A stretch of 64,000 nt of DNA from Spirochaetota bacterium (GCA_016932015.1 JAFGDQ010000063.1:1-64000), one strand, 5' to 3'; shown: positions 36,902 to 46,901, numbered from the stretch's first letter. Notes: generated from the letters alone by a model not told the origin. Translations and numbers: made by a program.

Positions 36902-37232
36902 TTTAGGACCTCTTTGGCTTATGATTCAGTTTCCGGGAATATTTTATTCTCAGCAGTATTTTCTGAACCTTTTTATAAAAACGCATTTATTTCCATTAAA
37001 TTATTTGTCAACACTATAATAAAAAACTTGAAATTATGTTGACATTCGGAAAAAATTTGCAGGAATACAGGAATAATATTCAACTATTCAAATCTCAATA
37101 AAGCAGCTGTTTTCTGTCTCCGGTGAGTTTTGACAGGAGGCGGATTTCCAGACCAAAGGCATAAAAATGCCGTCTTTATAATCGGATAAATTGTACGATT
37201 AATAATCCTTTAAAGAAGAGGCGAATTTATTC
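36902..37232. other. Intergenic region between argS and the CHASE2 cyclase
   Basis: About 330 bp separate the divergent genes. TTGACA at 37039-37044 with GAATAC after an 18-nt spacer is a possible weak promoter for the cyclase. I see no RNA gene or repeat. Confidence 0.35.
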
Positions 37233-39242
37233 ATGGCAAACGAATTCCTTAAAATGGACAAAAGCCGTATATATGCGCTGATTATTTCGCTGGTTATTTT
37301 CATTTTTATAGCACTTGTTTATAGCCAGCTTACCCTGCTTGACGGACTGGAAAACAATTCTGTTGACTTCAAGTTTTATATAAGGGCTCCTGAGCAGAAA
37401 TCGGAAAAGATCAAACAGGGTGTCAGTATTATAAAAAGGAATCCGCTCGCAAGAGAGGATATCATAATACTCGGTATTGATGAAAACACAATAAGGGCGT
37501 TTAATGAGATCGGTATAAACTGGCCTTTTCCATGGAATGTGCATGAAAAATTTACAAGGTTTGTGGGATCCGGAAAGCCGCTTGCTCTGCTGTTTGACGT
37601 TATGTTTCTTGATCATAAGGAACATGAAAATGAATTTGCCGCGGCTGTAAAAGATGCCGGGAATGTTTTTATAGATTATCCGTTTGAGGTAACCGAATAT
37701 GACAGGAAATATGTGGATCATGAAGAACGGATGAAAATTCTGAACACGCTCCGTTTTGACCTTGATCCGGATGATGTTTATGAGGAATGGATAAATGAAG
37801 CAGTGCCTCCTGTCCCTGTACTCGCTGAAGCTGCATTGGGAGTTGGATTCGCGAACGTCAGGACCGATCCTGATCATATTAACCGCAAGATGCCGCTTAT
37901 AATTAAATATAACGGACACTATTATCCTTCAGTTGACCTGCTTGTAGTCATGCATTATTTCGGTATCTCCGGAAATGATATTGAAATAAAGATTGGTGAT
38001 TACATTAAACTAAAGAATCTCCCTGTTGAAAAAATGGCTAAACCCAATAAAGCCCGTACAATTGAGATACCTGTTGATGAGCAGGGATTTATGGATATTA
38101 ATTTTGTCGGAGGATTCGGCAGCTATAATTATTATCCGTATCATTATTTTTATCAGGATGGTGTTTTTGACAATCCTTCCCTGCAGAATAAAATTCTTCT
38201 TGTTGCGGCATTTGCTACTACGGGAATAGCGACTGACATTCACAAGTCACCGTATGGTGAGATGTTTGGAATTGAACATAAGGCAAACGCGCTTAATACT
38301 GTTCTGAACCAGAATTTTATTCTTAAACTTAAAACATGGCAGAATGTTTTTATTCTTTTTATGATTGCTGTTATTCTGGGTTTTTTCCTGCCGAGAATAT
38401 CAATAATCAAGTCAATACTGCTGACAGGGGCACTGGTATTGCTTTATTTTGTCGGTTCTCAGGTATTTTTTGAAACAATTAATCTTATTACTGCAACAGC
38501 CACGCCTGTTATTCAAATAGGGTTAACATTTACTATAATTATTGCCTACAGGGTTATTACCGAGCAGAAGGAAAAAAGATTCATCAGGCAAACTTTTTCC
38601 AAACTTGTAGCGAAATCTATTGTTGACGAGCTGCTGCAGGACCCTGAAAAATTGAAACTCGGCGGTGACAAGAAAATTCTGACTGTACTTTTTTCCGACA
38701 TAAGGGGATTTACCACTCTTTCCGAAAAGATGACGCCTGAAGGTCTGGTTGAACATCTGAATGAGTATCTGGAGGCAATGACCAATATTGTTATAAAATA
38801 TGAAGGCACGCTTGATAAATATGTGGGCGATGAAATAATGGCTTTCTGGGGAGCTCCTGTTCCGCAGGAGGAACACGCTCTTCTCGCATGCAAGGCTGCC
38901 GTTGAGATGATGGACGTGCTGCATAGGCTGAATGAAAAATGGACTTCTCTGCCTGAACCTAAACCTGCTCTTGATATAGGAATAGGCTTGAATACAGGAG
39001 ATATGGTTGTCGCTTTAATGGGATCCTCGTCACGTATGGATTACACATTGATGGGTGATAACGTTAATCTAGGCGCAAGGCTTGAGGGAACGAACAAACA
39101 GTACAGAACAAATATAATAATAAGTGAATTCACCTATGAACAGGTAAAAGACTTTGTAACTGCCAGAGAACTGGACCTTGTAAGAGTAAAAGGTAAGGAA
39201 CTTCCGGTTAAGATATATGAGCTTATTGATGTGAAATTATAA
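37233..39242 (+). CDS. CHASE2-domain class III adenylate/guanylate cyclase
   Basis: This membrane receptor makes a cyclic nucleotide from ATP or GTP. After one N-terminal membrane helix, a periplasmic CHASE2 sensor domain spans about residues 40-350 (LLDGLENNSVDFKFYIR, LALLFDVMFLDHKEHE, PLIIKYNGHYYPSVDLL). Three membrane helices follow (about 365-450). The catalytic domain shows the metal-binding Asp pair in LFSDIRGFTTLSEKM and YVGDEIMAFWGAP, and MGDNVNLGARLEG near the base-recognition loop. Its length matches the family, common in spirochaetes, cyanobacteria and deltaproteobacteria. The signal and the choice of cAMP over cGMP are unknown. A DHH phosphoesterase gene follows 77 bp downstream. 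Confidence 0.94.
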   Translation: MANEFLKMDKSRIYALIISLVIFIFIALVYSQLTLLDGLENNSVDFKFYIRAPEQKSEKIKQGVSIIKRNPLAREDIIILGIDENTIRAFNEIGINWPFPWNVHEKFTRFVGSGKPLALLFDVMFLDHKEHENEFAAAVKDAGNVFIDYPFEVTEYDRKYVDHEERMKILNTLRFDLDPDDVYEEWINEAVPPVPVLAEAALGVGFANVRTDPDHINRKMPLIIKYNGHYYPSVDLLVVMHYFGISGNDIEIKIGDYIKLKNLPVEKMAKPNKARTIEIPVDEQGFMDINFVGGFGSYNYYPYHYFYQDGVFDNPSLQNKILLVAAFATTGIATDIHKSPYGEMFGIEHKANALNTVLNQNFILKLKTWQNVFILFMIAVILGFFLPRISIIKSILLTGALVLLYFVGSQVFFETINLITATATPVIQIGLTFTIIIAYRVITEQKEKRFIRQTFSKLVAKSIVDELLQDPEKLKLGGDKKILTVLFSDIRGFTTLSEKMTPEGLVEHLNEYLEAMTNIVIKYEGTLDKYVGDEIMAFWGAPVPQEEHALLACKAAVEMMDVLHRLNEKWTSLPEPKPALDIGIGLNTGDMVVALMGSSSRMDYTLMGDNVNLGARLEGTNKQYRTNIIISEFTYEQVKDFVTARELDLVRVKGKELPVKIYELIDVKL

Positions 39243-39264
39243 ATTTAAGAAAAAAAACGGTTAA

Positions 39265-39309
39265 AAGCTGAACTGTTATATATGCTTCCTGTTCAGCTTA
39301 TTAATTTTA
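39265..39309 (+). terminator. Hairpin downstream of the cyclase gene
   Basis: AAGCTGAAC pairs with GTTCAGCTT across a 17-nt loop, followed by ATTAATTTT. It is a plausible, imperfect terminator or attenuator before the DHH gene. A related CTGTTCAGCT-TTATTAATTT string recurs after that gene near 40497. Confidence 0.4.
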
Positions 39310-39319
39310 CCAATACACG

Positions 39320-40477
39320 ATGATTAAGACAAAAATAGATACTATTCAGGAACGGAACAGGATTACCGGAAAAATTATTAACACAATAATTCAGAGGAAT
39401 AATTTTTTAATCTGCGGGCATTTGAATCCTGATGAAGACTGTATCTCATCAATGACTGCTTTTGCGATTCTTCTTACAAAGTTTGATAAATCAGTTCAGA
39501 TATATATTGACGGTTATGTTAATAAAAATCTGGACTACCTGCTTAAGATATGCAGATTTAACTCCATCAGAATTATTAACAGTAAAAGTAATATTAAAAA
39601 GGGTATTGATACTATAGTTCTCTGCGATACGGCAAAGAAGTCAATGCTTGATATTAACAGCAGAATAGAAAAATTACTGAAAAGTAAGGATATAGTAAAA
39701 ATTGAAATTGATCACCATATTGGAAGAGACAGCGAATATATAGGCGATCCCGGCTCCTGCCTCGTGGATGAGGCGTCTTCTGCAAGTGAACTCGTGGGGT
39801 TCATTGCTTTAAAGCTGAGAAATATGAAAAACATTCTTATGGAGCATTTCATTCTTGACCCGTTTTCCAGGAATTTTATTCTGGCCATTCTGACAGGAAT
39901 TGTCGGTGATACGAATATGGGATTATATCTGAAGTCAAGACGTGAAAAAAAATATTATGAGATTTTCTCGAATATGTATAATGAAATGCTGATGAAACTT
40001 ACAGTAAAGGAAACCAATTTAAACAGGATTGAAGATGTTTCAAATGCGTTGCATCGTCTGACAATACAGGAGGAACAATTATACGCTTATCTTGTTTCCA
40101 AAAAACAAAGCAGTAAATTATTCAGCTATATTATTGTTAATAAAGTGGAGATGGAGGAAATAAATAATAAGTTCGATTATGATGTTTTTATTACTGACGT
40201 AAAACATGTTGCGGATGAACTTGCTGAAGACAGCGGAAAATTAAGTTTAATTGTTTATTATGATAATCACGAAAATGCGGATCTTTATCAGTTCAGAATG
40301 AGACGATCATTTAATTATAAAAAAATTGATTTAAGAAATGTAATAGAGATACTAAATATTGCGGACGGCGGCGGCCACGCCGGAGCCATTGGTTTCAGGT
40401 TCCCCTCAAAAGATATAGAAGATATCGATCAATATACGGAAACTGTCATCAGCGAAGTTGAAAAAGGATTCAAGTAG
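39320..40477 (+). CDS. DHH/DHHA1 phosphoesterase (NrnA-like)
   Basis: The protein belongs to the NrnA/GdpP DHH superfamily of manganese-dependent phosphoesterases that degrade nano-RNA, pAp or cyclic dinucleotides. The N-terminal DHH domain has GHLNPDEDCISS (metal-binding), LCDTAKKSM, EIDHHIGRDSE (the DHH motif) and DEASSASELVG. The C-terminal DHHA1 domain has the substrate-binding GGGHAGAIGF. No sensor, GGDEF or membrane segment is attached, so it is the stand-alone type. The natural substrate is not certain. The protein is 385 residues, slightly longer than NrnA. It follows the cyclase gene on the same strand, with a hairpin between them. Confidence 0.92.
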   Translation: MIKTKIDTIQERNRITGKIINTIIQRNNFLICGHLNPDEDCISSMTAFAILLTKFDKSVQIYIDGYVNKNLDYLLKICRFNSIRIINSKSNIKKGIDTIVLCDTAKKSMLDINSRIEKLLKSKDIVKIEIDHHIGRDSEYIGDPGSCLVDEASSASELVGFIALKLRNMKNILMEHFILDPFSRNFILAILTGIVGDTNMGLYLKSRREKKYYEIFSNMYNEMLMKLTVKETNLNRIEDVSNALHRLTIQEEQLYAYLVSKKQSSKLFSYIIVNKVEMEEINNKFDYDVFITDVKHVADELAEDSGKLSLIVYYDNHENADLYQFRMRRSFNYKKIDLRNVIEILNIADGGGHAGAIGFRFPSKDIEDIDQYTETVISEVEKGFK

Positions 40478-40539
40478 AATTATAAAAATATGGTGACTGT
40501 TCAGCTGTTATTAATTTATAAGCAAAAGCCATTATGACA

Positions 40540-42786
40540 TTATTTTTGTACGGATTCGTTCTCTTCTTTTGCTGAATTCAGTTCGTTTAACTCATAATCA
40601 GCCAGTTTATTATCTTCATCGATTTTCTTTATCTTTTCAAAGTAATAACCTGCCTCCTGATTCTGTCCTTTTTCTTTAAAGGTTTTTCCGATAGCAAATA
40701 ACGCGTTGATAAAGTTGCTGTCAATATTCAGCGCTTTCTGAAACAGATCAACAGCGGAATCAAGGTCGTGCAGTTTATAACTGGCAGCACCCGCAAGATA
40801 GTAGGCATATTTGTTGTCGCTTTCAAGTCTTATGTATTTGTTTATGTTTTCGATGACCTTCTCAAAATCTCCGGCCATGAAATTTGTTTTTGCCAGGTTG
40901 TACAGCAGTTTCTGATTTTCAGGAAATTTCTCCAGGCCGTTTGTCAACAGGTTGACTGATTCGGAATATTTTTTTTCGGAATTTAATTTTCTTACGTCTC
41001 TTACCATATCGATAGTAGGGTCTCTTTCAAGCTCTATTACCAGGAGCGTAATGTCATCCTGTACCTGATATCCTGCGACAAAATTCTGCAGGTCTTCGAT
41101 GAGGGAATTTGTAAATTCCTTCAGTTTTAAATCCCTGTTTCGGAGAATTACCTGCTCAAATTTTTCATTTGAATAACTTTCTCTTGCCGGGTTCAATGCT
41201 TCAGGAATACCGTCAGTATATAGTATGAGCCTGTCTCCGTAGTTCAGTCTTGTAGTTTTTTCTTCGTATGTATCTCTTGCGTCCTCGATTGCGCCGATGA
41301 ATAATCCGCCGGTGTCAAGTGTCTCAATTCTTCCTTCTGAAGATCTTAATATAATGGCTTTCTGATGACTCGCGTTTGAGTAAGTGACATTATATTCATC
41401 ATCAATCAGAACCATGAAGCAGGTCAGGTATTCCTGCGTTTTTATATGCTCGAGCAGCTCTCTGTTTACTTCTCTGAATATTTTTTTAGGAGATTCATAT
41501 TTGAGAAACGCGTTCCCGAAAGAGACTTTTGCCATTGTTGTTACAAGGGCTGCAGGTATTCCGTGGCCTGAAGCGTCGGCAACGTATAATCCGATTTTGT
41601 TGCTGCCCATTCTCTGTACGTCGTAAAAGTCTCCTCCTATCTTTTCCATAGCATAGTATCTTACGGAGAATTTAAGTTCATTCCAGTCATTTATTTTTCC
41701 GGGCAGAATTCCCCTCTGAATAGTGCCTGCCATGTCCAGCTGTTTCTGCACCATGTCATCGCGTTCTTTAAGATCAACGAGCGCAACGCGAAGCTCTTCC
41801 GTTCTTTCTGCAACTTTTGCTTCAAGATTCAGTCTGTGTTCGATGATCTCTTTGTTCATAGTCAGTACCAGGTATTCAACATCCGCAAATTCCCCCTCCA
41901 GAGGAAGTACCCGGAAACTAACCGGAAGTTCTCTGGTAATGTCCTGTGCTACACGGCTCATGTCCCTGAAAATTCTCAAAATGGAATTTGAAGTTAGGAT
42001 AATAATTGCTATAGCCGCGAAAACTGAACTCAGAAAATATATTATAAAACCGCTGACAGCTATATCCTGATATAGCTGTTTTTGTATAATCAGAAATAAA
42101 AAACTTCCAAGAGAAATAAGTATAAGTGCTATAATAATGAGAAATTTTATTCTGAGCCTCAAATAGCTAACCGGACGGTCGAAATAATTCCTTTTCCATA
42201 ATTCATTATAGGAGCCGGCCCTTTCAAGGCTTGTAAGAGAGTCTGTCAGTACATATGTCAGTAATGTTGCAATTACAACTACAAAGCCGTGCAGTATTAT
42301 GGATGTTCGCAGATATTCCATAAGAAGAATCATGAACTGATCCCCGTAAGGGCTGAGGCTGACATATGATGTGATATAAAAAACCGCGCTGCTGACAACA
42401 AGGAGAACAAAAACAATCAGCGTATTGTAAATGGGAATTCTGGTAAGAGATTTATAGAGTTTCCGGAGATCATCGTCAGTGATTACAGGGTTTATACTTC
42501 TTCCTTTAAGCTGTTTATTGATAATTCTCAGAAAGCTGTGAAACGCCGGAATCCTGATAAAAGACAGTATTCCAAACTGCAGGAAGTATACGGCCATGAC
42601 CGCAAAGAAAATATGGTACTGCTGAATATTAATCAGATTGAGGATTATTTCATAAACCCGGCCGAGGAAAAGGTCCAGAAGGTAAAACTCTGCTATCATT
42701 ATTATTGAAATGACTGCTGCTGTTCCGATAGCTATAGCGCTTGTGTAATTAAATACTCTAGCAATAAAATAAAATACTCTTCTCAT
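40540..42786 (-). CDS. Membrane SpoIIE/RsbU-type PP2C phosphatase with TPR tail
   Basis: About six membrane helices (residues 1-265) lead to a HAMP-like linker and a coiled coil (EHRLNLEAKVAERTEELR). A PP2C/SpoIIE phosphatase domain spans about 365-565, with metal ligands in KIGGDFYDVQ, VADASGHGIPAALVTTMAK and LILYTDGIPEALN. The C-terminus (about 590-735) has TPR repeats. Such proteins dephosphorylate anti-sigma antagonists in partner-switching systems; no STAS or RsbW partner is encoded nearby. The ribosome binding site GGGGA is 7 nt upstream. The extra TPR tail suggests a protein partner is recruited at the membrane. Confidence 0.9.
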   Translation of the reverse strand: MRRVFYFIARVFNYTSAIAIGTAAVISIIMIAEFYLLDLFLGRVYEIILNLINIQQYHIFFAVMAVYFLQFGILSFIRIPAFHSFLRIINKQLKGRSINPVITDDDLRKLYKSLTRIPIYNTLIVFVLLVVSSAVFYITSYVSLSPYGDQFMILLMEYLRTSIILHGFVVVIATLLTYVLTDSLTSLERAGSYNELWKRNYFDRPVSYLRLRIKFLIIIALILISLGSFLFLIIQKQLYQDIAVSGFIIYFLSSVFAAIAIIILTSNSILRIFRDMSRVAQDITRELPVSFRVLPLEGEFADVEYLVLTMNKEIIEHRLNLEAKVAERTEELRVALVDLKERDDMVQKQLDMAGTIQRGILPGKINDWNELKFSVRYYAMEKIGGDFYDVQRMGSNKIGLYVADASGHGIPAALVTTMAKVSFGNAFLKYESPKKIFREVNRELLEHIKTQEYLTCFMVLIDDEYNVTYSNASHQKAIILRSSEGRIETLDTGGLFIGAIEDARDTYEEKTTRLNYGDRLILYTDGIPEALNPARESYSNEKFEQVILRNRDLKLKEFTNSLIEDLQNFVAGYQVQDDITLLVIELERDPTIDMVRDVRKLNSEKKYSESVNLLTNGLEKFPENQKLLYNLAKTNFMAGDFEKVIENINKYIRLESDNKYAYYLAGAASYKLHDLDSAVDLFQKALNIDSNFINALFAIGKTFKEKGQNQEAGYYFEKIKKIDEDNKLADYELNELNSAKEENESVQK

Positions 42787-42844
42787 AACAGTATCCCCAA
42801 AAACAAAATTATAATATTTATGAAAATAACTATATATCTGCTTT

Positions 42845-44038
42845 TTATTCAGACACGATTTTATCCGCCATCGAAGGATTTTTTGCGCATCTGAATCCGG
42901 CTATGTTATCTTCATAAAGGTTCGGCAGACCTCCGATTTCCCTGCTGGTTGTCCGCAGTTTGTATTTATTATTGAACCAGGCCCCGCCCCTGATCACTTT
43001 AAACTGGGTTCCGTATTTTTTGTTTGAATGCCTGCTCTCCTTATAGGCATTGTACCAGCTTGATGTCCATTCGCAGGCATTTCCGGCCATATTGATTATT
43101 CCATAGAATGATTTATTTCTGTTATTAAAAGAGTCAACAGGCAGCAGGCCTTTTGTATATATTTTTTTTATTTCATTACCGGTTTTCCTGTTTTCCCAGA
43201 ATTCAATGGAGTTGGCTTTGTCGATTTCAAACTTATTGCCCCAGGGATAAACAACAGGATTCTCAATATAAATAAAAGTCTCATTATGTTTTTTTGCCAT
43301 TTCGAGTCCGGGCCCTCTTGCGGCTTTTTCCCATTCCTGTTCGTCAGGAAGTCTTTTACCTGCCCATTCGGCGTATTTTTCTGCTTCTTTATAGGATACC
43401 AGAACAGGAAAACTGCTTTCATCTTTATTGAATTTGCCGTTGATCCAGAAAGCCGGAGGCTTTGTATTTGTCTGCTCAACGTAATAATAGTAGTCTGCGT
43501 TTGATACTTCATATTTATCAATATAAAAATTATCAAGGAACACAACCTGCTGAGGCCCTTCATCCTTGTCGCCGTTATTTGACCCGAATACGAATTTGCC
43601 TTCAGGGATCAGTATCATTTCCCTGTTGTCTTTTTTTGATACAATCGAGTTTTTGTATCCGCTTTTTTCCGTATACTTAGGCTCACCGTATTCCTTTTCC
43701 TCTTTGCCTTCGACTTTTACAAGCCCGATTGTTGTTCCGGCTTTTAATATTTCCGGAGTCTGGTTTTCTATAAAATATTCCGCAAGAGCTCTATACTGTA
43801 TTTTCTGATTGATAGTGTATTTGTTGACTTTGAGTATTTTTAATTTTCCCAGAATAACATCATTATTGATAATTAAATACTCATTCCTTTCCGGAAGGGC
43901 GGAAAACAGTACTGTGATGATATTATCCTTTCTCTTTGATTCAATTTTTCCTGCAAGGTCATACTCAAGCGAAAATGAATCAGTAAGTGTCAGGAAGAAT
44001 GAAATTAAAATAAATGGAATAATTATTCTGATTTTCAT
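42845..44038 (-). CDS. Secreted SUMF1/FGE-like domain protein, probably non-catalytic
   Basis: A signal peptide (about 24 residues) and a roughly 100-residue beta-rich N-terminal domain of unknown type precede a formylglycine-generating-enzyme fold (about residues 145-390). Visible blocks are IPEGKFVFGSNNGDKDEGP, NFYIDKYEVSNADYYYYVEQ, RLPDEQEWEKAARG, NMAGNACEWTSSWY and VIRGGAWF. The cysteine pair used by true FGE is missing: RTTSREIGG replaces the CxxxxC-containing stretch. As in many bacterial SUMF1-like proteins, it is likely a binding or structural module rather than a sulfatase activator, and no sulfatase gene is present. It lies 13 bp from the phosphatase gene and probably shares a transcript. 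Confidence 0.85.
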   Translation of the reverse strand: MKIRIIIPFILISFFLTLTDSFSLEYDLAGKIESKRKDNIITVLFSALPERNEYLIINNDVILGKLKILKVNKYTINQKIQYRALAEYFIENQTPEILKAGTTIGLVKVEGKEEKEYGEPKYTEKSGYKNSIVSKKDNREMILIPEGKFVFGSNNGDKDEGPQQVVFLDNFYIDKYEVSNADYYYYVEQTNTKPPAFWINGKFNKDESSFPVLVSYKEAEKYAEWAGKRLPDEQEWEKAARGPGLEMAKKHNETFIYIENPVVYPWGNKFEIDKANSIEFWENRKTGNEIKKIYTKGLLPVDSFNNRNKSFYGIINMAGNACEWTSSWYNAYKESRHSNKKYGTQFKVIRGGAWFNNKYKLRTTSREIGGLPNLYEDNIAGFRCAKNPSMADKIVSE

Positions 44039-44051
44039 TGACTATCTGAGG

Positions 44052-44705
44052 TTATCCCTGAAACAATTTTTTATCCGGCCATCTGAGACATGTTAACAGG
44101 CCTCCATAACAGGCTCCTGTATCTATTCCGATTATATTTGCAGTCTCATCGATGTATATCTCTTTTAATTTTCCATGCAGAATAGAACAGGGAGTATGGC
44201 CGAAAATTACAGTTTTTTTCCATCTTACACCGGATCTGAAAAAATAATCTCTTATCCATATAAGATCATGACCGGACTGGTCTTCTATACTATTTATTTT
44301 CGGATTTAAACCCGCATGTACTGCAACAAATTCTTCAGTTTCGTGATATAATTTCAGATTTTCAAAAAAGTACTGATGCGAAAAAGGAATCGAGGATGTA
44401 CTGCCTGTATTCTTTTTATAGCTTTTCAGGGTCTCTGACCCGCCGTTCATCAGAAAATTTTCAGGATTATTCCCGCTTTGATATTTAAGAAACATATCCT
44501 CGTGATTTCCTTTTAGGAATATTGAAGAATGTTTTTCCGAAATATCTATTAAGAAGTCGATAACCTCATAGGAATATTTCCCTCTGTCAATATAATCGCC
44601 AAGGAAAACAAGCGTATCATCATTATTAATAAGAGGCTGTATTTCTGTGTAAATATTTCTTAATTTTACAAGATTGCCGTGTATGTCGCCGAATATATAG
44701 TACAT
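44052..44705 (-). CDS. PPP-family serine/threonine phosphatase-like metallophosphoesterase
   Basis: The phosphoesterase motifs are in order: YIFGDIHGNLVKL (D and H), VFLGDYIDRGKYS (D), FLKGNHEDM (N and H), VAVHAGLNP and IFGHTP. They form the two-metal active site of PrpA/ApaH-like enzymes. The 217-residue size fits bacterial PrpA-type protein phosphatases, but bis(5'-nucleosyl)-tetraphosphatase activity cannot be excluded. It is encoded upstream of the SUMF1-like gene on the same strand, only 13 bp away. It is likely cytoplasmic, with no signal sequence. Confidence 0.9.
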   Translation of the reverse strand: MYYIFGDIHGNLVKLRNIYTEIQPLINNDDTLVFLGDYIDRGKYSYEVIDFLIDISEKHSSIFLKGNHEDMFLKYQSGNNPENFLMNGGSETLKSYKKNTGSTSSIPFSHQYFFENLKLYHETEEFVAVHAGLNPKINSIEDQSGHDLIWIRDYFFRSGVRWKKTVIFGHTPCSILHGKLKEIYIDETANIIGIDTGACYGGLLTCLRWPDKKLFQG

Positions 44706-44812
44706 TGAATTCTATAGATTTTAATTGTATGCAGTACACATAATATACTGTTTTTATGGTTAAAATTCATTACATTTAAATTCAGGGTCGTTTAGAGAAT
44801 AATTATTGAAGA

Positions 44813-45724
44813 TCAGTAAGTTTCAAGCTCGTTGTGCATAAAATAGATGATTTCTTCCCCGGTTTTCAGACTTTCTGCATCTATTACTCCGAAAATCCAT
44901 TCTTTGTACAGTGCAATAAAAGTGATTTTATTGTCATTAATCTTATGAAAAGCGATACGAATCTTTTCAGCAGTGCTTAAGATAAACGGATAATCTTTAT
45001 CTTTCAGGAGGTTAGAGTATTCTGAACTCGCTTCATAGCCGGACTTTCTTTTTGCGAAGAAAATTGTTTTTTCCGATCCTGAGAAACTGATGTCTTTTAA
45101 AAAAATATTTTTCAGGACAGGAATTCCCGGCTCGCCCTGTATGCTGTAGCTTAGAGTAAGAGCCGAGTTATTATTAAATAATGAAAACAGCGGTTTAAGA
45201 GAATCATCCGGTTTTCCAGTATTACAAATATTGCGGTATATTGTATTAAAAAACGGTTTAAGGTCTTTTTGCAGATTTTTATACGGAACCGGCAATTTTG
45301 CCCTGATATAATAATTGTCAATGAAAGCAAAGACGCCTGTATCAGTTGAATAGGACCAGTCGCAGACATCGGATCCGGATGGTTTATCCGGTCTTTCCAT
45401 GCTGTAAATGCCGAAGGCATTCAACCGGGAATTCATACGGAATATTTCAATCAGTATTTCTTTTTCCGTGTTTGAATAGTTCGCATATCTGCAGACCGAC
45501 ATTACTTCGAAGCCGTAAGTTTTGAATAATTCCAGTGATTCCTTGCTGGTTATGTAGCTGTCCAGATTGCTGCTGTCATAATTTACCGGCGCAGATTTTA
45601 TTCTCCATGCCGGAACATCCGTTTCTCTTGGAAGTAAATCTTTTGTTTCTGTTTTTTCTGCCTGAAACAGAGCGCATGAGGTAAACAGCAATAGAACAGA
45701 TAAATATTTGATAATATGCTTCAT
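44813..45724 (-). CDS. Lipoprotein of unknown function (DUF6599-like)
   Basis: I chose ATG 45724 over the track's TTG 45745 because AGGA lies 7 nt before it, and the protein then begins with a normal lipoprotein signal (MKHIIKYLSVLLLFTSCALF, lipobox FTSC). The body of about 285 residues contains FRMNSRLNAFGIYSMERPD and DNYYIRAKLP, resembling secreted proteins of the DUF6599 type. No enzyme motif is visible. It sits alone, 107 bp upstream of the phosphatase gene, on the same strand and divergent from nothing. Its role is unknown. Confidence 0.7.
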   Translation of the reverse strand: MKHIIKYLSVLLLFTSCALFQAEKTETKDLLPRETDVPAWRIKSAPVNYDSSNLDSYITSKESLELFKTYGFEVMSVCRYANYSNTEKEILIEIFRMNSRLNAFGIYSMERPDKPSGSDVCDWSYSTDTGVFAFIDNYYIRAKLPVPYKNLQKDLKPFFNTIYRNICNTGKPDDSLKPLFSLFNNNSALTLSYSIQGEPGIPVLKNIFLKDISFSGSEKTIFFAKRKSGYEASSEYSNLLKDKDYPFILSTAEKIRIAFHKINDNKITFIALYKEWIFGVIDAESLKTGEEIIYFMHNELETY

Positions 45725-45834
45725 GATATTTCCTGTAGTTAGCAAAGCTGACTGATTTTTTATTTTAAAATAATATTAATTTTTGTTAAAATTCTATATG
45801 GATAATGATTCAATTGCAAAAAATCAAGCAAAAG

Positions 45835-46836
45835 TCAGTCAACAAAATATTGAAATTTACCTGCGAAATGGCAGGACACCTGATGCGTATTGTTATCTGC
45901 ATCTGTGTATGAATTCAGTAAAGGTGTTTCATTTTTACAGATCTCCTCTGCATACGGACACCTTGTATGAAAAGAACAGCCGGAAGGCGGATTGACAGGG
46001 GAGGGGACATCACCTGTCAAAACGATTCTATTCTTCTTCTGCAGCGGATCGGGCCTTGGAATTGCCGAGATCAGAGCCTGTGTGTACGGATGCATGGGAT
46101 TCTGATAAATTGAGTCCGCGTTCGTAAACTCAACTATTTTACCGAGATACATAACGGCAATTCTGTCCGATATATGTTTCACTACTGTCAGGTCATGTGA
46201 TATGAAGATATAAGTAAGATCCATTTCCTGCTGCAGCTCAATAAGCAGATTCAGAACCTGCGACTGTATTGACACATCAAGAGCTGAAACAGGTTCGTCG
46301 CAGATTATCAGTTTGGGGTTTAAGGCTATTGCGCGTGCAATTCCGATTCTCTGCCTCTGCCCGCCTGAAAATTCATGAGGATACCTGTTAAGGGCGTTTT
46401 CCGTGAGCCCGACTCTGTCAAGCAGGCGGATGACTTCTTTTTTTCTCTCATCCGGAGTGCCTATTTTATGAATGATGAAAGGCTCTTCAATAATGGCGCC
46501 TACCGTGTGCCTGGAGTTCAGCGACTCAAACGGGTCCTGGAATATTATCTGCATATCGCGCCTTGTTCCTCTTAGTTCTGCTTTATGCATTTCGGATATA
46601 TTTCTGTTGTTAAAGTAAACTTCACCGTGCGACGGCTTGTATAGCTGAAGTACGGCTCTGCCGACCGTGGTTTTGCCGCAGCCTGATTCGCCCACAAGGC
46701 CCAGTGTCTCCGCGCGGTTTACATCGAATGAAACTCCGTCCACAGCTTTTACGGTATTGATCTGTTTATAAAAGACTCCGCCTTTTATCGGAAAATGCAT
46801 TTTAAGATCTTTTACCTGAAGCAGTTTGCCGTCCAT
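45835..46836 (-). CDS. Peptide ABC importer ATPase, OppF/DppF type
   Basis: One of the two ATPases that energise oligopeptide import. It has Walker [14 protein letters not shown], the signature [17 protein letters not shown], Walker [14 protein letters not shown] and the C-terminal oligopeptide-transporter extension ([22 protein letters not shown], with the CX-C cluster typical of OppF). Its start (GGAG, then TAATG) lies inside copy 1 of the repeat that flanks the HEPN/MNT island, so it kept a complete ribosome binding site after the insertion. Its partners are the OppD gene and the YejA/B/E genes upstream. Confidence 0.95.
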   Translation of the reverse strand: MDGKLLQVKDLKMHFPIKGGVFYKQINTVKAVDGVSFDVNRAETLGLVGESGCGKTTVGRAVLQLYKPSHGEVYFNNRNISEMHKAELRGTRRDMQIIFQDPFESLNSRHTVGAIIEEPFIIHKIGTPDERKKEVIRLLDRVGLTENALNRYPHEFSGGQRQRIGIARAIALNPKLIICDEPVSALDVSIQSQVLNLLIELQQEMDLTYIFISHDLTVVKHISDRIAVMYLGKIVEFTNADSIYQNPMHPYTQALISAIPRPDPLQKKNRIVLTGDVPSPVNPPSGCSFHTRCPYAEEICKNETPLLNSYTDADNNTHQVSCHFAGKFQYFVD

Positions 46837-46898
46837 TATTTCTCCGTTAATCTGAAACAGCTGGCGTAATGATAATGGTCATCTGAAATACGTATTGT
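46815..46898. repeat. Direct repeat copy 1: oppD end / oppF start junction
   Basis: The first 57 bp match copy 2 (47683-47739) at 56 of 57 positions. The homology then continues after a 6-bp insertion, with several mismatches, to about 46897. It spans the last codons of an oppD-like gene, the ribosome binding site and the first codons of oppF, and ends just before the MNT stop codon at 46902. Confidence 0.9.
46837..46898 (-). pseudogene. Remnant of an oppD 3' end
   Basis: The minus strand can be read as [17 protein letters not shown]-stop in the frame leading into the oppF start. The intact oppD ends [15 protein letters not shown]-stop. It is a fragment of a second, slightly different oppD left beside the island. 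Confidence 0.8.
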
Positions 46899-46901
46899 TT
46901 A

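Noticed and set aside
37227-37919. 230-aa ORF antisense to the cyclase
   Set aside because: It lies wholly opposite the strongly conserved CHASE2 gene and has no recognisable features. It is a codon-usage shadow.
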